From Chloroflexota bacterium (GTDB lineage: Bacteria; Chloroflexota; Anaerolineae; Aggregatilineales; Phototrophicaceae), in NCBI GenBank assembly GCA_026707665.1, contig JAPOWK010000073.1, forward strand, positions 1-47,659: a DNA stretch of 47,659 nt. Reading direction: 5' to 3'. A model generated the notes under the pieces. It searched no databases. It was not told where the DNA came from and was given only the letters and a program-made list of their open reading frames with translations. Each line of letters starts with the position of its first letter. The first letter of the stretch is position 1. A program made the position numbers and the translations under genes. Positions 1 through 7,263 of this stretch are shown piece by piece.

Positions 1-55
1 CGAGGTAGCGGACGAGGGCTTGGGCCATGGTGAGGCGGGTGGTGGGTGGTGTCAT
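1..55 (-). CDS. iolD: Start of iolD, trihydroxycyclohexane-dione hydrolase (partial)
   Basis: Only the first 18 codons lie in the window; the gene continues past the left edge. The visible N-terminus contains RLTMAQALVRYL, which matches the opening of the thiamine-diphosphate enzyme IolD, where R-L-T-x-A-Q-A-L is typical. IolD hydrolytically opens the ring of 3D-trihydroxycyclohexane-1,2-dione in myo-inositol breakdown. The ATG is at 55-53, with an AAAGGA element about eleven bases upstream; a second in-frame ATG is at 28. Context supports the call, since iolB, iolC and iolG lie upstream on the same strand, separated from it only by a restriction-modification pair. Another TPP enzyme such as acetolactate synthase is possible on so short a fragment. 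Confidence 0.68.
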   Translation of the reverse strand, partial: MTPPTTRLTMAQALVRYL

Positions 56-188
56 GCGGCGGTGTCCTTTCAGGCGTTTGACTCAAGTTCAACCCATTGT
101 CCCACGATTGCAGAGGGGGAGTTTTGGGGCGACTCTGTAATGAGCATTTGCCGTCCCGCGTTTTTGGCAATGGTCGCGGGATGGTGGC

Positions 189-1361
189 TCAAGTAGAATC
201 ATCTGCGAATTGACGCCAGAGTCCTCTTTGGCGCGGCTCATCGGACATGTATACTGGCATGTCAAGCGCCGCGTCGTATAGAAGATTATAGTCAGCGCCA
301 ATGGCTGTCAGTCGCTTTTGGCAGGCTTCTATTGCGGGCTCAGACTGGTCTATTCCAAGCCAGCGCCTTCCTAGTTGTTCAGCAGCAACGAGAGTCGTAC
401 CAGATCCGGCAAAACAGTCGAGCACCAAATCACCATCTCTAGATGATGCTGATATAATGAACTTCAAGAGTTCAATGTTCTTCTGTGTCGGATATTCAGG
501 ATATGCGGGATCTTTATATTCCCAAATGTCTTGGGCTTTCTTGCCGCGCCGTTCGTCCATGTATATCTTCTTACGAGGATTCCCTGTAGGAGACCACTCA
601 ATTATTCCGTCCTGATCCCACTTTTCGAGTGTTTCTGGCGATACACGCCAATGCCGGCCTTCAGGCGGTTCTAAGTCTCTCCACTTTCCACCAGTATCGC
701 CGTTACGAGTTTCACCAGGCGCGTGAAGCGGAGTGGTTGTGTACCGTCGGCCGTTTGCGTCAGATTTCTTGAACAGTCTTTCGGCGTCCTTCGCTGAGTA
801 GGCCAATCGTGGATCGTTCCAGGTCATTTTGTCAGACTTGGAGTAGAAAAGGATAAGATCCTTAATGTTTCCATATGATTTTCGATTGAAGTTCTTCGGA
901 TTGCACTTTATTCGGGTAACATCATTTCTGAAATTATTTGCACCAAACACTTCATCCATGATTACTTTCACATAGTGTCCAACTTTGTAGTCAATGTGAA
1001 GATAAATTGAACCAGTGTCTGCCAATAATTCGCGCAAGAATATCAGCCGTTCTCTAAGAAACTCGAAGTATTTGTCGCCAGTCATCGTATCGTCATAGGC
1101 CAAAATATCTCCACTGCCACTGACAGTGCGAGCCCTAGTACCACTCATCTTGAATGTCTCATTGGTGGCAAACGGCGGGTCAATATATACCAGATGAACC
1201 TGACCACAGTATGTGTTTAGCAGGGAGGCAAGAGTGGATAAGTTTTCTCCCTGTATAAGGGTGTTTCCAGACTCACTCGCAAACGCAGATTGGAGCGTAA
1301 GGGGGGCTACACTGCGAAGAATCGTGCGTTCGGGTCTTTTATTGCTATATGAAAGTTGCAT
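189..1361 (-). CDS. Beta-class DNA methyltransferase, probably N6-adenine
   Basis: This 390-residue protein would methylate the target site of the neighbouring endonuclease, using S-adenosylmethionine. The catalytic motif IV, VYIDPPF, is at residues 58-64, and the SAM-binding motif DCFAGSGTT is near the C-terminus at 315-323. That order, with a long target-recognition stretch between, is the beta class; DPPF favours N6-adenine. YPTQKN at 290-295 is also typical. I start it at the ATG at 1361, just after the TGA of the upstream endonuclease (1368-1366), with an AGG about ten bases upstream. An ATG at 1397 is in frame but would overlap the endonuclease. The gene is visibly AT-richer than the iol genes around it, which points to horizontal acquisition. 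The target sequence cannot be read from the protein by eye. Confidence 0.9.
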   Translation of the reverse strand: MQLSYSNKRPERTILRSVAPLTLQSAFASESGNTLIQGENLSTLASLLNTYCGQVHLVYIDPPFATNETFKMSGTRARTVSGSGDILAYDDTMTGDKYFEFLRERLIFLRELLADTGSIYLHIDYKVGHYVKVIMDEVFGANNFRNDVTRIKCNPKNFNRKSYGNIKDLILFYSKSDKMTWNDPRLAYSAKDAERLFKKSDANGRRYTTTPLHAPGETRNGDTGGKWRDLEPPEGRHWRVSPETLEKWDQDGIIEWSPTGNPRKKIYMDERRGKKAQDIWEYKDPAYPEYPTQKNIELLKFIISASSRDGDLVLDCFAGSGTTLVAAEQLGRRWLGIDQSEPAIEACQKRLTAIGADYNLLYDAALDMPVYMSDEPRQRGLWRQFADDST

Positions 1362-1365
1362 GTTC

Positions 1366-2148
1366 TCATACCTGATAAAGAAACTCCCGCAAAACAAGTG
1401 CGCTCATTATGTGACGGTCTTTCAGAGTTGAGGTGATGTCCTTGTGCATCTTATTTTTACTCTTGATATATAGTACGCCGTCGAGAATTGCTATTGGGAT
1501 CGCTCGTAAGTTCTGTTGCCCAAATATCGCAACACCATCATTAAACTGTGCATTCTGGTGACCACCGATATCTGTAAGAAACTTCGCCTCGCCGATAATG
1601 TACTTACCGTTGAAGCGCGCGACGAAATCGAGTCCCTTGTTCTGTGTGTAGTTGAGATACCTGTTGGCAAATTCCATGGAAGCGGCATCACTGGCTTCAA
1701 GAATTGCATTTTCCGTCGTACTCATAAATCTATCTATACCAGTGGGCAAAAGCCCCAAGGTTTTCTTATTGACCCAATTTCTGAACATCGGCCCAATCTG
1801 TCGATTGGTTTCTTTGGGCTGAGACGAATTCTCGTATATCTTGTTTAGGCCAAGCTCGTATAACCTTCCGCAAAGTCTGGACACAGTCGCTGGATTGCGT
1901 CTGATAGCATCGCGATCTTTTTTCAGATATGCCACGTAGGAATCCTTTATCGGAAACAATTCAAGGCGTAACAGACTTTCCAACAACCTGATGTCGTCTC
2001 CGCGCTCAAAAGCAACAGTAACAGTTTCCCACACATCGTCATCAATATCTCGAAGACCTTCAGGAATCGTCGGATAAACCTGAAAAAGATTATCCAGATA
2101 GTTTCGTTGGTTCGCATACTCAATGCTTGCTTCGAGCCAATAGTTCAC
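1366..2148 (-). CDS. Type II restriction endonuclease, PD-(D/E)XK type
   Basis: This 260-residue protein is probably the nuclease partner of the downstream methyltransferase. A PD-(D/E)XK core is visible: Asp174 in GLDFVARF, then GEAKF with Glu187 and Lys189. The segment GEAKFLTDIGGHQNAQFND recalls the Tsp45I-like endonuclease family, but that is from memory and not certain. The start is GTG at 2148-2146, supported by AGAGGT a few bases upstream; no ATG gives a better placed start. It ends four bases before the methyltransferase ATG, so the two are one transcript with the nuclease first. No controller (C) protein gene is visible. Base composition is AT-richer than the flanking inositol genes, consistent with transfer. 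Confidence 0.78.
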   Translation of the reverse strand: MNYWLEASIEYANQRNYLDNLFQVYPTIPEGLRDIDDDVWETVTVAFERGDDIRLLESLLRLELFPIKDSYVAYLKKDRDAIRRNPATVSRLCGRLYELGLNKIYENSSQPKETNRQIGPMFRNWVNKKTLGLLPTGIDRFMSTTENAILEASDAASMEFANRYLNYTQNKGLDFVARFNGKYIIGEAKFLTDIGGHQNAQFNDGVAIFGQQNLRAIPIAILDGVLYIKSKNKMHKDITSTLKDRHIMSALVLREFLYQV

Positions 2149-2164
2149 CGGATTACCTCTCTTG

Positions 2165-2211
2165 AGTGGAAACCACTTTACAATTGTATCTGCTTACGTA
2201 TGAGAATGTAA
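2165..2211 (-). promoter_or_regulatory. Promoter of the restriction-modification pair
   Basis: On the minus strand TTACAT (2211-2206) and TACAAT (2188-2183) are exactly 17 bases apart, a good sigma-70 fit. Transcription would start near 2176, about 28 bases before the GTG. A short palindrome, AGTGG-AAA-CCACT (2165-2177), overlaps the predicted start point and could be an operator, though no regulator is encoded nearby. Confidence 0.6.
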
Positions 2212-2238
2212 CCAACAAGGCGAGGTTTTGGCGAGCGC

Positions 2239-2247
2239 CGCCCCTAC
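2239..2247. repeat. Core of dispersed GTAGGGGCG repeat
   Basis: The 9-mer CGCCCCTAC (complement GTAGGGGCG) sits at the 3' end of iolB, overlapping its stop. The same core recurs in intergenic positions at 3820, 19675, 27267, 27333 and 36253. Confidence 0.5.
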
Positions 2248-3125
2248 CCCTCCATCCCGTGATGCACAATCGGCAACCTGGGATCCTTAAACGTCCAGGT
2301 CCCCTGCACCCAGCTGTAGGCCGGATCATCGCTATTCGCCAGCGACTGCGCGCTGCCAGCCAGGAAGTTCAGGTAGTAGGTCGTATACCCATGCGCGCTG
2401 ACCACCGGATGGTAGCCCTCCGGCACCAGCACGCTGTCATGATTCTGCGCCATCATGACGCCGTCGATGCTGCGGTCGTCATTGTAGACGCGCTGGTAGG
2501 CGTAGCCGCCCGGATGATCGATCTTGTAGAAGTAGATCTCTTCCAGGTCGGCTTCCAGTAAATTGCCCTCCGCGTCCTCTTTATGCACATCATGCTTGTG
2601 CGGCGGATAGCTGGACCAGTTGCCCGATGGCGTGTAGACCTCGACCGCCACGATGCGATGGCAGTTGAAGCCGGGCGGCAAGATGCCGTTGATCTGCCGC
2701 GAGGCATTGCCGCCGCCGCGCAGTTCGATCTCGCTCTTGTCCGGCGTCACCAGCTGCGTCGGATAATCCTGATCGGTCGGTACCCAGCAAGAGGCGAATT
2801 CCAGCGTGTCGCTGACCGCCGTGATCTCGAATTGCTTGCGCCGCGAGATATAGAGCGCGTAGGGCATGCCGCTGAAGACATCGGGACGCCGCCCGACATT
2901 CTTGAACTCGCCATCGGAGGTGACGATATCGCAGACGCCGCCCAGGATGACAGTGGCGTTCTCGTGCTCGCGCGTTTCGACGCTGAAGCTCTCGCCCCGC
3001 CCCAAGCGCATCGCCGCCATGTTGAGGTAGTCCCAGCCAGCTTGCCCGGCGCTGACCTCGGCGAAGATGCCCGACCCGCCGCTGTCCTTCGATTTCACCA
3101 GCATCGTTTCTGATGTGTACTTCAT
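2244..3125 (-). CDS. iolB: 5-deoxy-glucuronate isomerase IolB
   Basis: IolB converts 5-deoxy-glucuronate to 2-deoxy-5-keto-gluconate, the step between IolD and IolC in cytosolic myo-inositol breakdown. The 293-residue length suits the family. The cupin-type signature is plain: SSYPPHKHD at 171-179 supplies metal ligands, EEIYFY follows at 195-200, and GYHPVVSAHGY at 237-247 completes the second barrel. The ATG at 3125 is followed by MKYTSE and needs no adjustment. The gene belongs to the minus-strand iol cluster but is separated from iolC by a DinB-like gene and from iolD by the restriction-modification pair. A long repeat-rich spacer (3126-3255) precedes it. Confidence 0.93.
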   Translation of the reverse strand: MKYTSETMLVKSKDSGGSGIFAEVSAGQAGWDYLNMAAMRLGRGESFSVETREHENATVILGGVCDIVTSDGEFKNVGRRPDVFSGMPYALYISRRKQFEITAVSDTLEFASCWVPTDQDYPTQLVTPDKSEIELRGGGNASRQINGILPPGFNCHRIVAVEVYTPSGNWSSYPPHKHDVHKEDAEGNLLEADLEEIYFYKIDHPGGYAYQRVYNDDRSIDGVMMAQNHDSVLVPEGYHPVVSAHGYTTYYLNFLAGSAQSLANSDDPAYSWVQGTWTFKDPRLPIVHHGMEG

Positions 3126-3151
3126 GTCGGTTTACCCCCATCGCAACGTCA

Positions 3152-3240
3152 AGCCAATCTAAACACAGAGAGCGCAGAGGGCGCAGAGAGCCAATCGAGA
3201 CAGTTTCTTTTCTCTGTGTTCTCTGCGCCCTCTGTTGTTC
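3152..3240. repeat. CTCTGTG/CAGAG repeat element, copy 1
   Basis: The spacer between the DinB-like gene and iolB starts with GCCAATCTA and is filled with repeated CAGAG/CTCTG words. CAGAGGGCGCAGAGA (3175-3189) is perfectly inverted at 3220-3234, and AACACAGAGA (3162-3171) is perfectly inverted at 3211-3220. The arms interleave, so alternative foldings compete. It may act as a transcript hairpin ahead of iolB or simply be a dispersed element. Confidence 0.7.
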
Positions 3241-3255
3241 AAATAAGTTCAAAAG

Positions 3256-3783
3256 TCAACGCTCCAGCCCCTCAACATACACCCGCATGTCCTCCTGGTG
3301 ATCGGCGTAATGGGCGAAGGTATTGCCGACGATGAAGTAGAGTAGCGGCATATCGCGGATATTGCAGACGGTGGCGTCATTGATTTCGTCATCATCCAGC
3401 CGCTCCAGCAGCGCCTCGACCAGCGGAAAACTCGCTTCGAACAGCGTCAGCACATCGGACAGCGGCAGGTCGCGGTTGTCGGCGTGGATGCGGGCGTTGA
3501 TCTCGTCCGGCGTCTCCGTCCGCGCCAACATCTCGCCGCTCAGCGCGCGCGAGACCCAGTTGACCATCGATTGCTCCCACCAGGTGATATGGGCGATCAC
3601 GTCCTTGACCGACCAATCCGGCTGCGGACCCGGGCGGCGGGTCATCTGCTCGTCGCTCAGCCCGCGCCAGAGCGCCTCCAGTTCCGCTCGCTCTTCCCGC
3701 GCCCGCTCAAGCAGGTCATCGGCGCTCATCCAGGCGATCCAGGCTTCCGGCGCCTCGTTGCCGTTGGTTTGGTTCTCGTCCAT
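3256..3783 (-). CDS. DinB/ClbS-like four-helix metal-binding protein
   Basis: A 175-residue protein of the DinB superfamily (ClbS/DfsB or maleylpyruvate-isomerase-like branch). VKDVIAHITWWE at 59-70 is the usual helix carrying the first metal-binding histidine (His65). HYADH at 158-162 supplies two more (His158, His162), so the three-histidine set looks intact. Members of this superfamily include thiol-dependent transferases and isomerases and colibactin-resistance proteins; the substrate here is unknown. It lies on the same strand as the iol genes, between iolC and iolB, where no such gene is part of the standard pathway. It is flanked by CTCTGTG and GTAGGGGCG repeats on both sides, suggesting insertion as a cassette. 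The start ATG at 3783 has only a weak ribosome-binding site. Confidence 0.75.
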   Translation of the reverse strand: MDENQTNGNEAPEAWIAWMSADDLLERAREERAELEALWRGLSDEQMTRRPGPQPDWSVKDVIAHITWWEQSMVNWVSRALSGEMLARTETPDEINARIHADNRDLPLSDVLTLFEASFPLVEALLERLDDDEINDATVCNIRDMPLLYFIVGNTFAHYADHQEDMRVYVEGLER

Positions 3784-3804
3784 AGTCTATTCATCCATCC
3801 GCGT

Positions 3805-3828
3805 GGGCGACCCAAGGGTCGCCCCTAC
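3805..3828. repeat. GTAGGGGCG-family palindrome upstream of the DinB-like gene
   Basis: GGGCGACCC (3805-3813) and GGGTCGCCC (3816-3824) form a perfect nine-base inverted repeat around AA, ending in the CGCCCCTAC core at 3820-3828. Confidence 0.7.
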
Positions 3829-3860
3829 AGCCCTCTTTATTTTGCGCTCCCCTACAGACA

Positions 3861-3906
3861 GCCAATCTATACATGACCCTCTGTGTACTCTGTGTCCTCT
3901 GTGGTT
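3861..3906. repeat. CTCTGTG repeat element, copy 2
   Basis: It begins with GCCAATCTA like copy 1 and carries three CTCTGTG words (near 3879, 3888 and 3897), just after the iolC stop on the minus strand. Together with copy 1 it brackets the DinB-like gene. Confidence 0.65.
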
Positions 3907-3909
3907 AAT

Positions 3910-4926
3910 TCATGAATCCAGCCCGCCATAAGGCGCGACGAATGCCTCCACCTCCGGCATGGTCGGCATGAAATTGGCGCAGCCATGCTCGGTGACGACG
4001 ATGGCGCCGCAAGCATTGCCCAAGCGCGCCGACTTATACCAGCCCCAATCATTGACCAAGCCGTAGACGAAGCCGCCGCCGAAGGCATCGCCCGCGCCCA
4101 GGATATTGGTTACTTCCACCGGGAAGCCGGGCGCGTCGATGACAATGCCGTCATTCAAGTGAATGCGCGCGCCCTCCGGTCCGATCTTCTCGACCACCGC
4201 CTCCGGACCCAGCTGCAGCATCACTTCGATTGCCGAGCGCGTATCGCCTGCCACTTTCGTATCCGACACCTGGGAATGGGTGAGGCTCATCTGCGAGACA
4301 TCGCTGAGCATCGCCGCGTTGATTTCGTCTTCGGTGCCGATCACCACATCCACCAGCCGCAGCACACTCCGCGCCACCACGCCAAACGCGCGCACATCGT
4401 GCCACTGGTCGGGGCGGAAATCGACATCAAAGATGACGGTCGCGCCGGCGTCCCGCGCCAACTCCGCCGCGAACATCGTCGCGCTAAGGCTCGGCTCCAG
4501 GCTCAAATTGGTGCCGGCGAATTGAAACATCTTGCAATCGCCCACCGGCGCCGCCAGCACATCATCGATATTCAAGTTGATATCGGCGCAATTATCGCGG
4601 TAGAAAACCAGCGGGAACTTGTCCGGCGGCTCAATGCCCAGCACGGCGGCCGATGTGCGATGCGCCGGCTTGCGCGGGATGAAGCGTGTTTCCACGCCTT
4701 CCTTGTTGAGAAAGTGCAAGATGAAATCGCCGACTGGATCAGCGCCGACCGCGGTCAGCAGCGCCGTCTTCAGCCCAAGCCGCCGGCCGCCAACGCTGAT
4801 ATTGGTCGGCGAGCCGCCGACATAAGCGGCGAAACTGTCGATCTCGACGAAGGGCGTGCCAATATCGTTGGAATACAGATCGATGGAACTACGCCCCATG
4901 TGCAGGGAATCGTAAGTCTTGCTCAT
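3910..4926 (-). CDS. iolC: 5-dehydro-2-deoxygluconokinase IolC
   Basis: A PfkB-family sugar kinase of 338 residues that phosphorylates 2-deoxy-5-keto-gluconate in inositol catabolism. The substrate-binding GGSPTNIS is at 37-44, DVDFRPDQW at 167-175 is typical of the IolC branch, and the PfkB signature NILGAGDAF at 274-282 carries the catalytic base Asp280. It starts with ATG at 4926, five bases after the iolG stop, so iolG and iolC are co-transcribed. The IolC-type match and the neighbouring iolB and iolG make another PfkB kinase unlikely. The downstream spacer to the DinB-like gene contains two repeat elements. Confidence 0.9.
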   Translation of the reverse strand: MSKTYDSLHMGRSSIDLYSNDIGTPFVEIDSFAAYVGGSPTNISVGGRRLGLKTALLTAVGADPVGDFILHFLNKEGVETRFIPRKPAHRTSAAVLGIEPPDKFPLVFYRDNCADINLNIDDVLAAPVGDCKMFQFAGTNLSLEPSLSATMFAAELARDAGATVIFDVDFRPDQWHDVRAFGVVARSVLRLVDVVIGTEDEINAAMLSDVSQMSLTHSQVSDTKVAGDTRSAIEVMLQLGPEAVVEKIGPEGARIHLNDGIVIDAPGFPVEVTNILGAGDAFGGGFVYGLVNDWGWYKSARLGNACGAIVVTEHGCANFMPTMPEVEAFVAPYGGLDS

Positions 4927-4931
4927 GCAGG

Positions 4932-5945
4932 CTATCCTTCGATTTCATCCAGCCGAACCGGCCGATTCTCGCGCAGCGAGCGCATGCCCGCCATCGCCAT
5001 CAGCACCGGGACGCGTCCGTCATTGCCGACCACAGGAACGGTTTTCCCGTTTGCAATCGCATCGACGAAGGCGATCATCTCTGCCACATAACTTTCGATG
5101 TAGCGCTCGACGAAGAAATGCAATGGCAGATCGCGCCTTACGCTCGCGGCATCGCTAATGGTCACTGCGTTGGCATGCCAATTGCCCGTCGTCGCCGCGC
5201 CCTTGCTGCCGAAGACTTCCACGCGCTGATCGTAGCCATACACCGCCTGCCGGCTGTTTTCGATGCTGCCGAAGGCGCCGTTCTCAAAACGCAGCATCAC
5301 CTTCGCCGTGTCGATGTCGCCCGCTTCGCCAATCGCCGGGTCAATCTTGACATCGCCCAGCGCATAAATCTCTTCGACCTCGCCCAACAGGAAACGCGCC
5401 ATGTCGAAATCGTGGATCATCATGTCCATCATCAAACCGCCGGACACCTTGATATAGTCGATCGGCGGCGGCGCGGGATCGCGGCTGATGATCGTCAGTG
5501 TATGCGCTTCGCCGATCTCGCCGCTTTCGAGGGCTAGCTTCAGCCGCGCGTGATTGGCGTCAAAGCGCCGGTTGAAGCCGATCTGCAATTGCACGCCGGC
5601 TTCGTCCACCGCCGTAAGCGCTTCGTCAATCTCAGCCAGGTCAAAGGCGATGGGCTTCTCGCAGAAGATCTGTTTGCCCGCCCGTGCCGCCTCAATGATG
5701 AAACGGCAGTGCGTATCGGTTGACGAGCAGATGACGACCGCGTCAATGTCGCCGCTCTGAATGACTTCGCTCGGGTCCGCCGTAAAATCGGGAATGCGAT
5801 AATCTTCCGCCGCCGCTTTCGCCGCGTCTTTGAAGGTATCGGCGACCGCCACCAGCTTCGCGCCAGGCACCCGCGTCGTTAAGGTATTGGCATGCAAGCG
5901 TCCGATGCGTCCCGCGCCGATGATGCCCAGTTTCACTGTCATCAT
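4932..5945 (-). CDS. iolG: Inositol 2-dehydrogenase IolG (Gfo/Idh/MocA family)
   Basis: This 337-residue NAD(P)-dependent oxidoreductase oxidises myo-inositol to scyllo-inosose, the first pathway step. GIIGAGRIGRLHAN at 7-20 is the Rossmann glycine loop, EKP at 96-98 carries the catalytic lysine, and GGLMMDMMIHDFDMARF at 169-185 carries Asp174 and His178 expected for IolG-like enzymes. I place the start at the ATG at 5945 (or 5942; two ATG codons are adjacent) because AGAGGGG lies a few bases upstream. A longer frame reaching 6038 has no such site and adds residues unlike the family. It is the first gene of the minus-strand iol cluster. Another sugar dehydrogenase of the family is a minor alternative. 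Confidence 0.87.
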   Translation of the reverse strand: MMTVKLGIIGAGRIGRLHANTLTTRVPGAKLVAVADTFKDAAKAAAEDYRIPDFTADPSEVIQSGDIDAVVICSSTDTHCRFIIEAARAGKQIFCEKPIAFDLAEIDEALTAVDEAGVQLQIGFNRRFDANHARLKLALESGEIGEAHTLTIISRDPAPPPIDYIKVSGGLMMDMMIHDFDMARFLLGEVEEIYALGDVKIDPAIGEAGDIDTAKVMLRFENGAFGSIENSRQAVYGYDQRVEVFGSKGAATTGNWHANAVTISDAASVRRDLPLHFFVERYIESYVAEMIAFVDAIANGKTVPVVGNDGRVPVLMAMAGMRSLRENRPVRLDEIEG

Positions 5946-6190
5946 TGCCCCTCTGCTTATCGTGCGACTTTGAGAGGCAATGATAACCAATTCCGCGCGA
6001 AATGAGTACGCCTTTATGGCTTGGCGCGTGACGACCACACACTGGCAGGCGCGCGTGTTTCAGCGAACCGAACAATGCAGGCGCGAGTCAACCAACGCTT
6101 TACCCCACCCGACGCCTACGAAATCATTGTTTCCTCCATTCGGCGCGTAGAATCAGCCTAAGTACCGCAATCGGATTGGAGCGTTCAGAG

Positions 6191-7231
6191 ATGAGATTTT
6201 TGCCCTTAACCGTGCTGATATTTGCGCTCGCTCTTCAATCCGCCAGCGCGCAGGAACCGGCGGCTGAGATTGCTGTCCATCACTTGGACGGATGGGAAAC
6301 CGTTTTGCCGTCCGGAACGCTCCAGCCCCAGCCCGATATCATCGCTGTTGATGGCGGCTTCGCCGTGGCCGCGGCCTCTTTCGTGGCGCAAGGCGCGCGC
6401 CTCGACTCTACCTGGCTGCGCTACGATCCAGTTTCGGGCAACTGGTCAAAATACGAGTTCCCGCAAGCCGAACAGGCTCTGCTCGACCTCAACGAGGAAT
6501 TGCTGACGTTGCTCGATATCAGCGATTTGGTGCCTGACGACCCGCGCATCAAGTACCAGTTAGTCGATGCAGGACGCAAGCTCGCCTTCCTGATTCCCGA
6601 CGTCGAATTCTACGAAGGATTAGGTCTTTACACCACTGTACTGATCATCGATCCAGCTAGGAAGAATGCCAAGGGAAACTATGTCTGGTATTGCCAGGGA
6701 CCCCCGAATGCGGAACTCGTCGTCTGGGATTTCCCGGACCAAGACATGTCCGTGATCTGCAATGCGATATTCCACCATGACAGTGATTCAACACGCACGG
6801 AACGTACCTTCGCCTTCATCGGCCGAAACCAGCAGAGCGCTTTGCACTTGATATCCCATAGTCCGGATCATCGCTACTGGGTCCTGGGTGAAAAAGACAT
6901 TTTCTTTGAAGATCCAGGTCCATTCTATGTCTACGATCGCCAGACGGGGCTTTCAACCGTAATGCTTTGGCGCCTGCCGGGAAAGCTGGGGCGCGATTTC
7001 GTTCTCTGGCTCAACAACCATACGCTCATGGCCAAAGCGGACGATTTCATACTGTATCTGGACATGACAAACAGGACGCGCCACGAACTCCTGCGCCGTG
7101 AGCTGGCGCTGCTTCCGGGAGACGCCGCGTATAAGACGCCGACGCTGTCAAGGGACGGGCGCTGGCTCGTCGCCACCAGCGTAGACGGTTCACTATTTCT
7201 GCGCCAAATCCCAGACGCGCCCGCCGAGTAA
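6191..7231 (+). CDS. Secreted protein of unknown function, tandem copy A
   Basis: This 346-residue protein has a clear Sec signal peptide (MRFLPLTVLIFALALQSASA, likely cut before QEPAAE). I start it at the ATG at 6191, which has GGAG nine bases upstream; a TTG at 6176 is in frame but less likely. The mature part has repeated beta-rich segments with W/Y at regular spacing, such as HSPDHRYWVL and YVYDRQTGL, suggesting a TolB/WD40-like beta-propeller, though no family is recognised. It is followed after 32 bases by a paralogue of identical length. The two share the signal peptide start, QEPAAE, SHSPD-RYWVL and YVYDRQTGL. No lipobox or membrane anchor is seen. Confidence 0.8.
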   Translation: MRFLPLTVLIFALALQSASAQEPAAEIAVHHLDGWETVLPSGTLQPQPDIIAVDGGFAVAAASFVAQGARLDSTWLRYDPVSGNWSKYEFPQAEQALLDLNEELLTLLDISDLVPDDPRIKYQLVDAGRKLAFLIPDVEFYEGLGLYTTVLIIDPARKNAKGNYVWYCQGPPNAELVVWDFPDQDMSVICNAIFHHDSDSTRTERTFAFIGRNQQSALHLISHSPDHRYWVLGEKDIFFEDPGPFYVYDRQTGLSTVMLWRLPGKLGRDFVLWLNNHTLMAKADDFILYLDMTNRTRHELLRRELALLPGDAAYKTPTLSRDGRWLVATSVDGSLFLRQIPDAPAE

Positions 7232-7263
7232 GATTAACGAGCTACCGATAGGAGCATGGAAAG

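Noticed and set aside
2583..3113. Long frames opposite iolB and many other genes
   Set aside because: They lie on the other strand of well-recognised genes and have low-complexity Arg/Ala/His-rich products typical of GC-rich antisense frames.
3162..3234. CRISPR array in the iolB leader
   Set aside because: The repeats are short, interleaved inverted words without unique spacers of regular length.
4932..6038. Longer iolG start at 6038
   Set aside because: Residues before the ATG pair at 5945 match nothing in the family, and a clear AGAGGGG site supports the shorter form.
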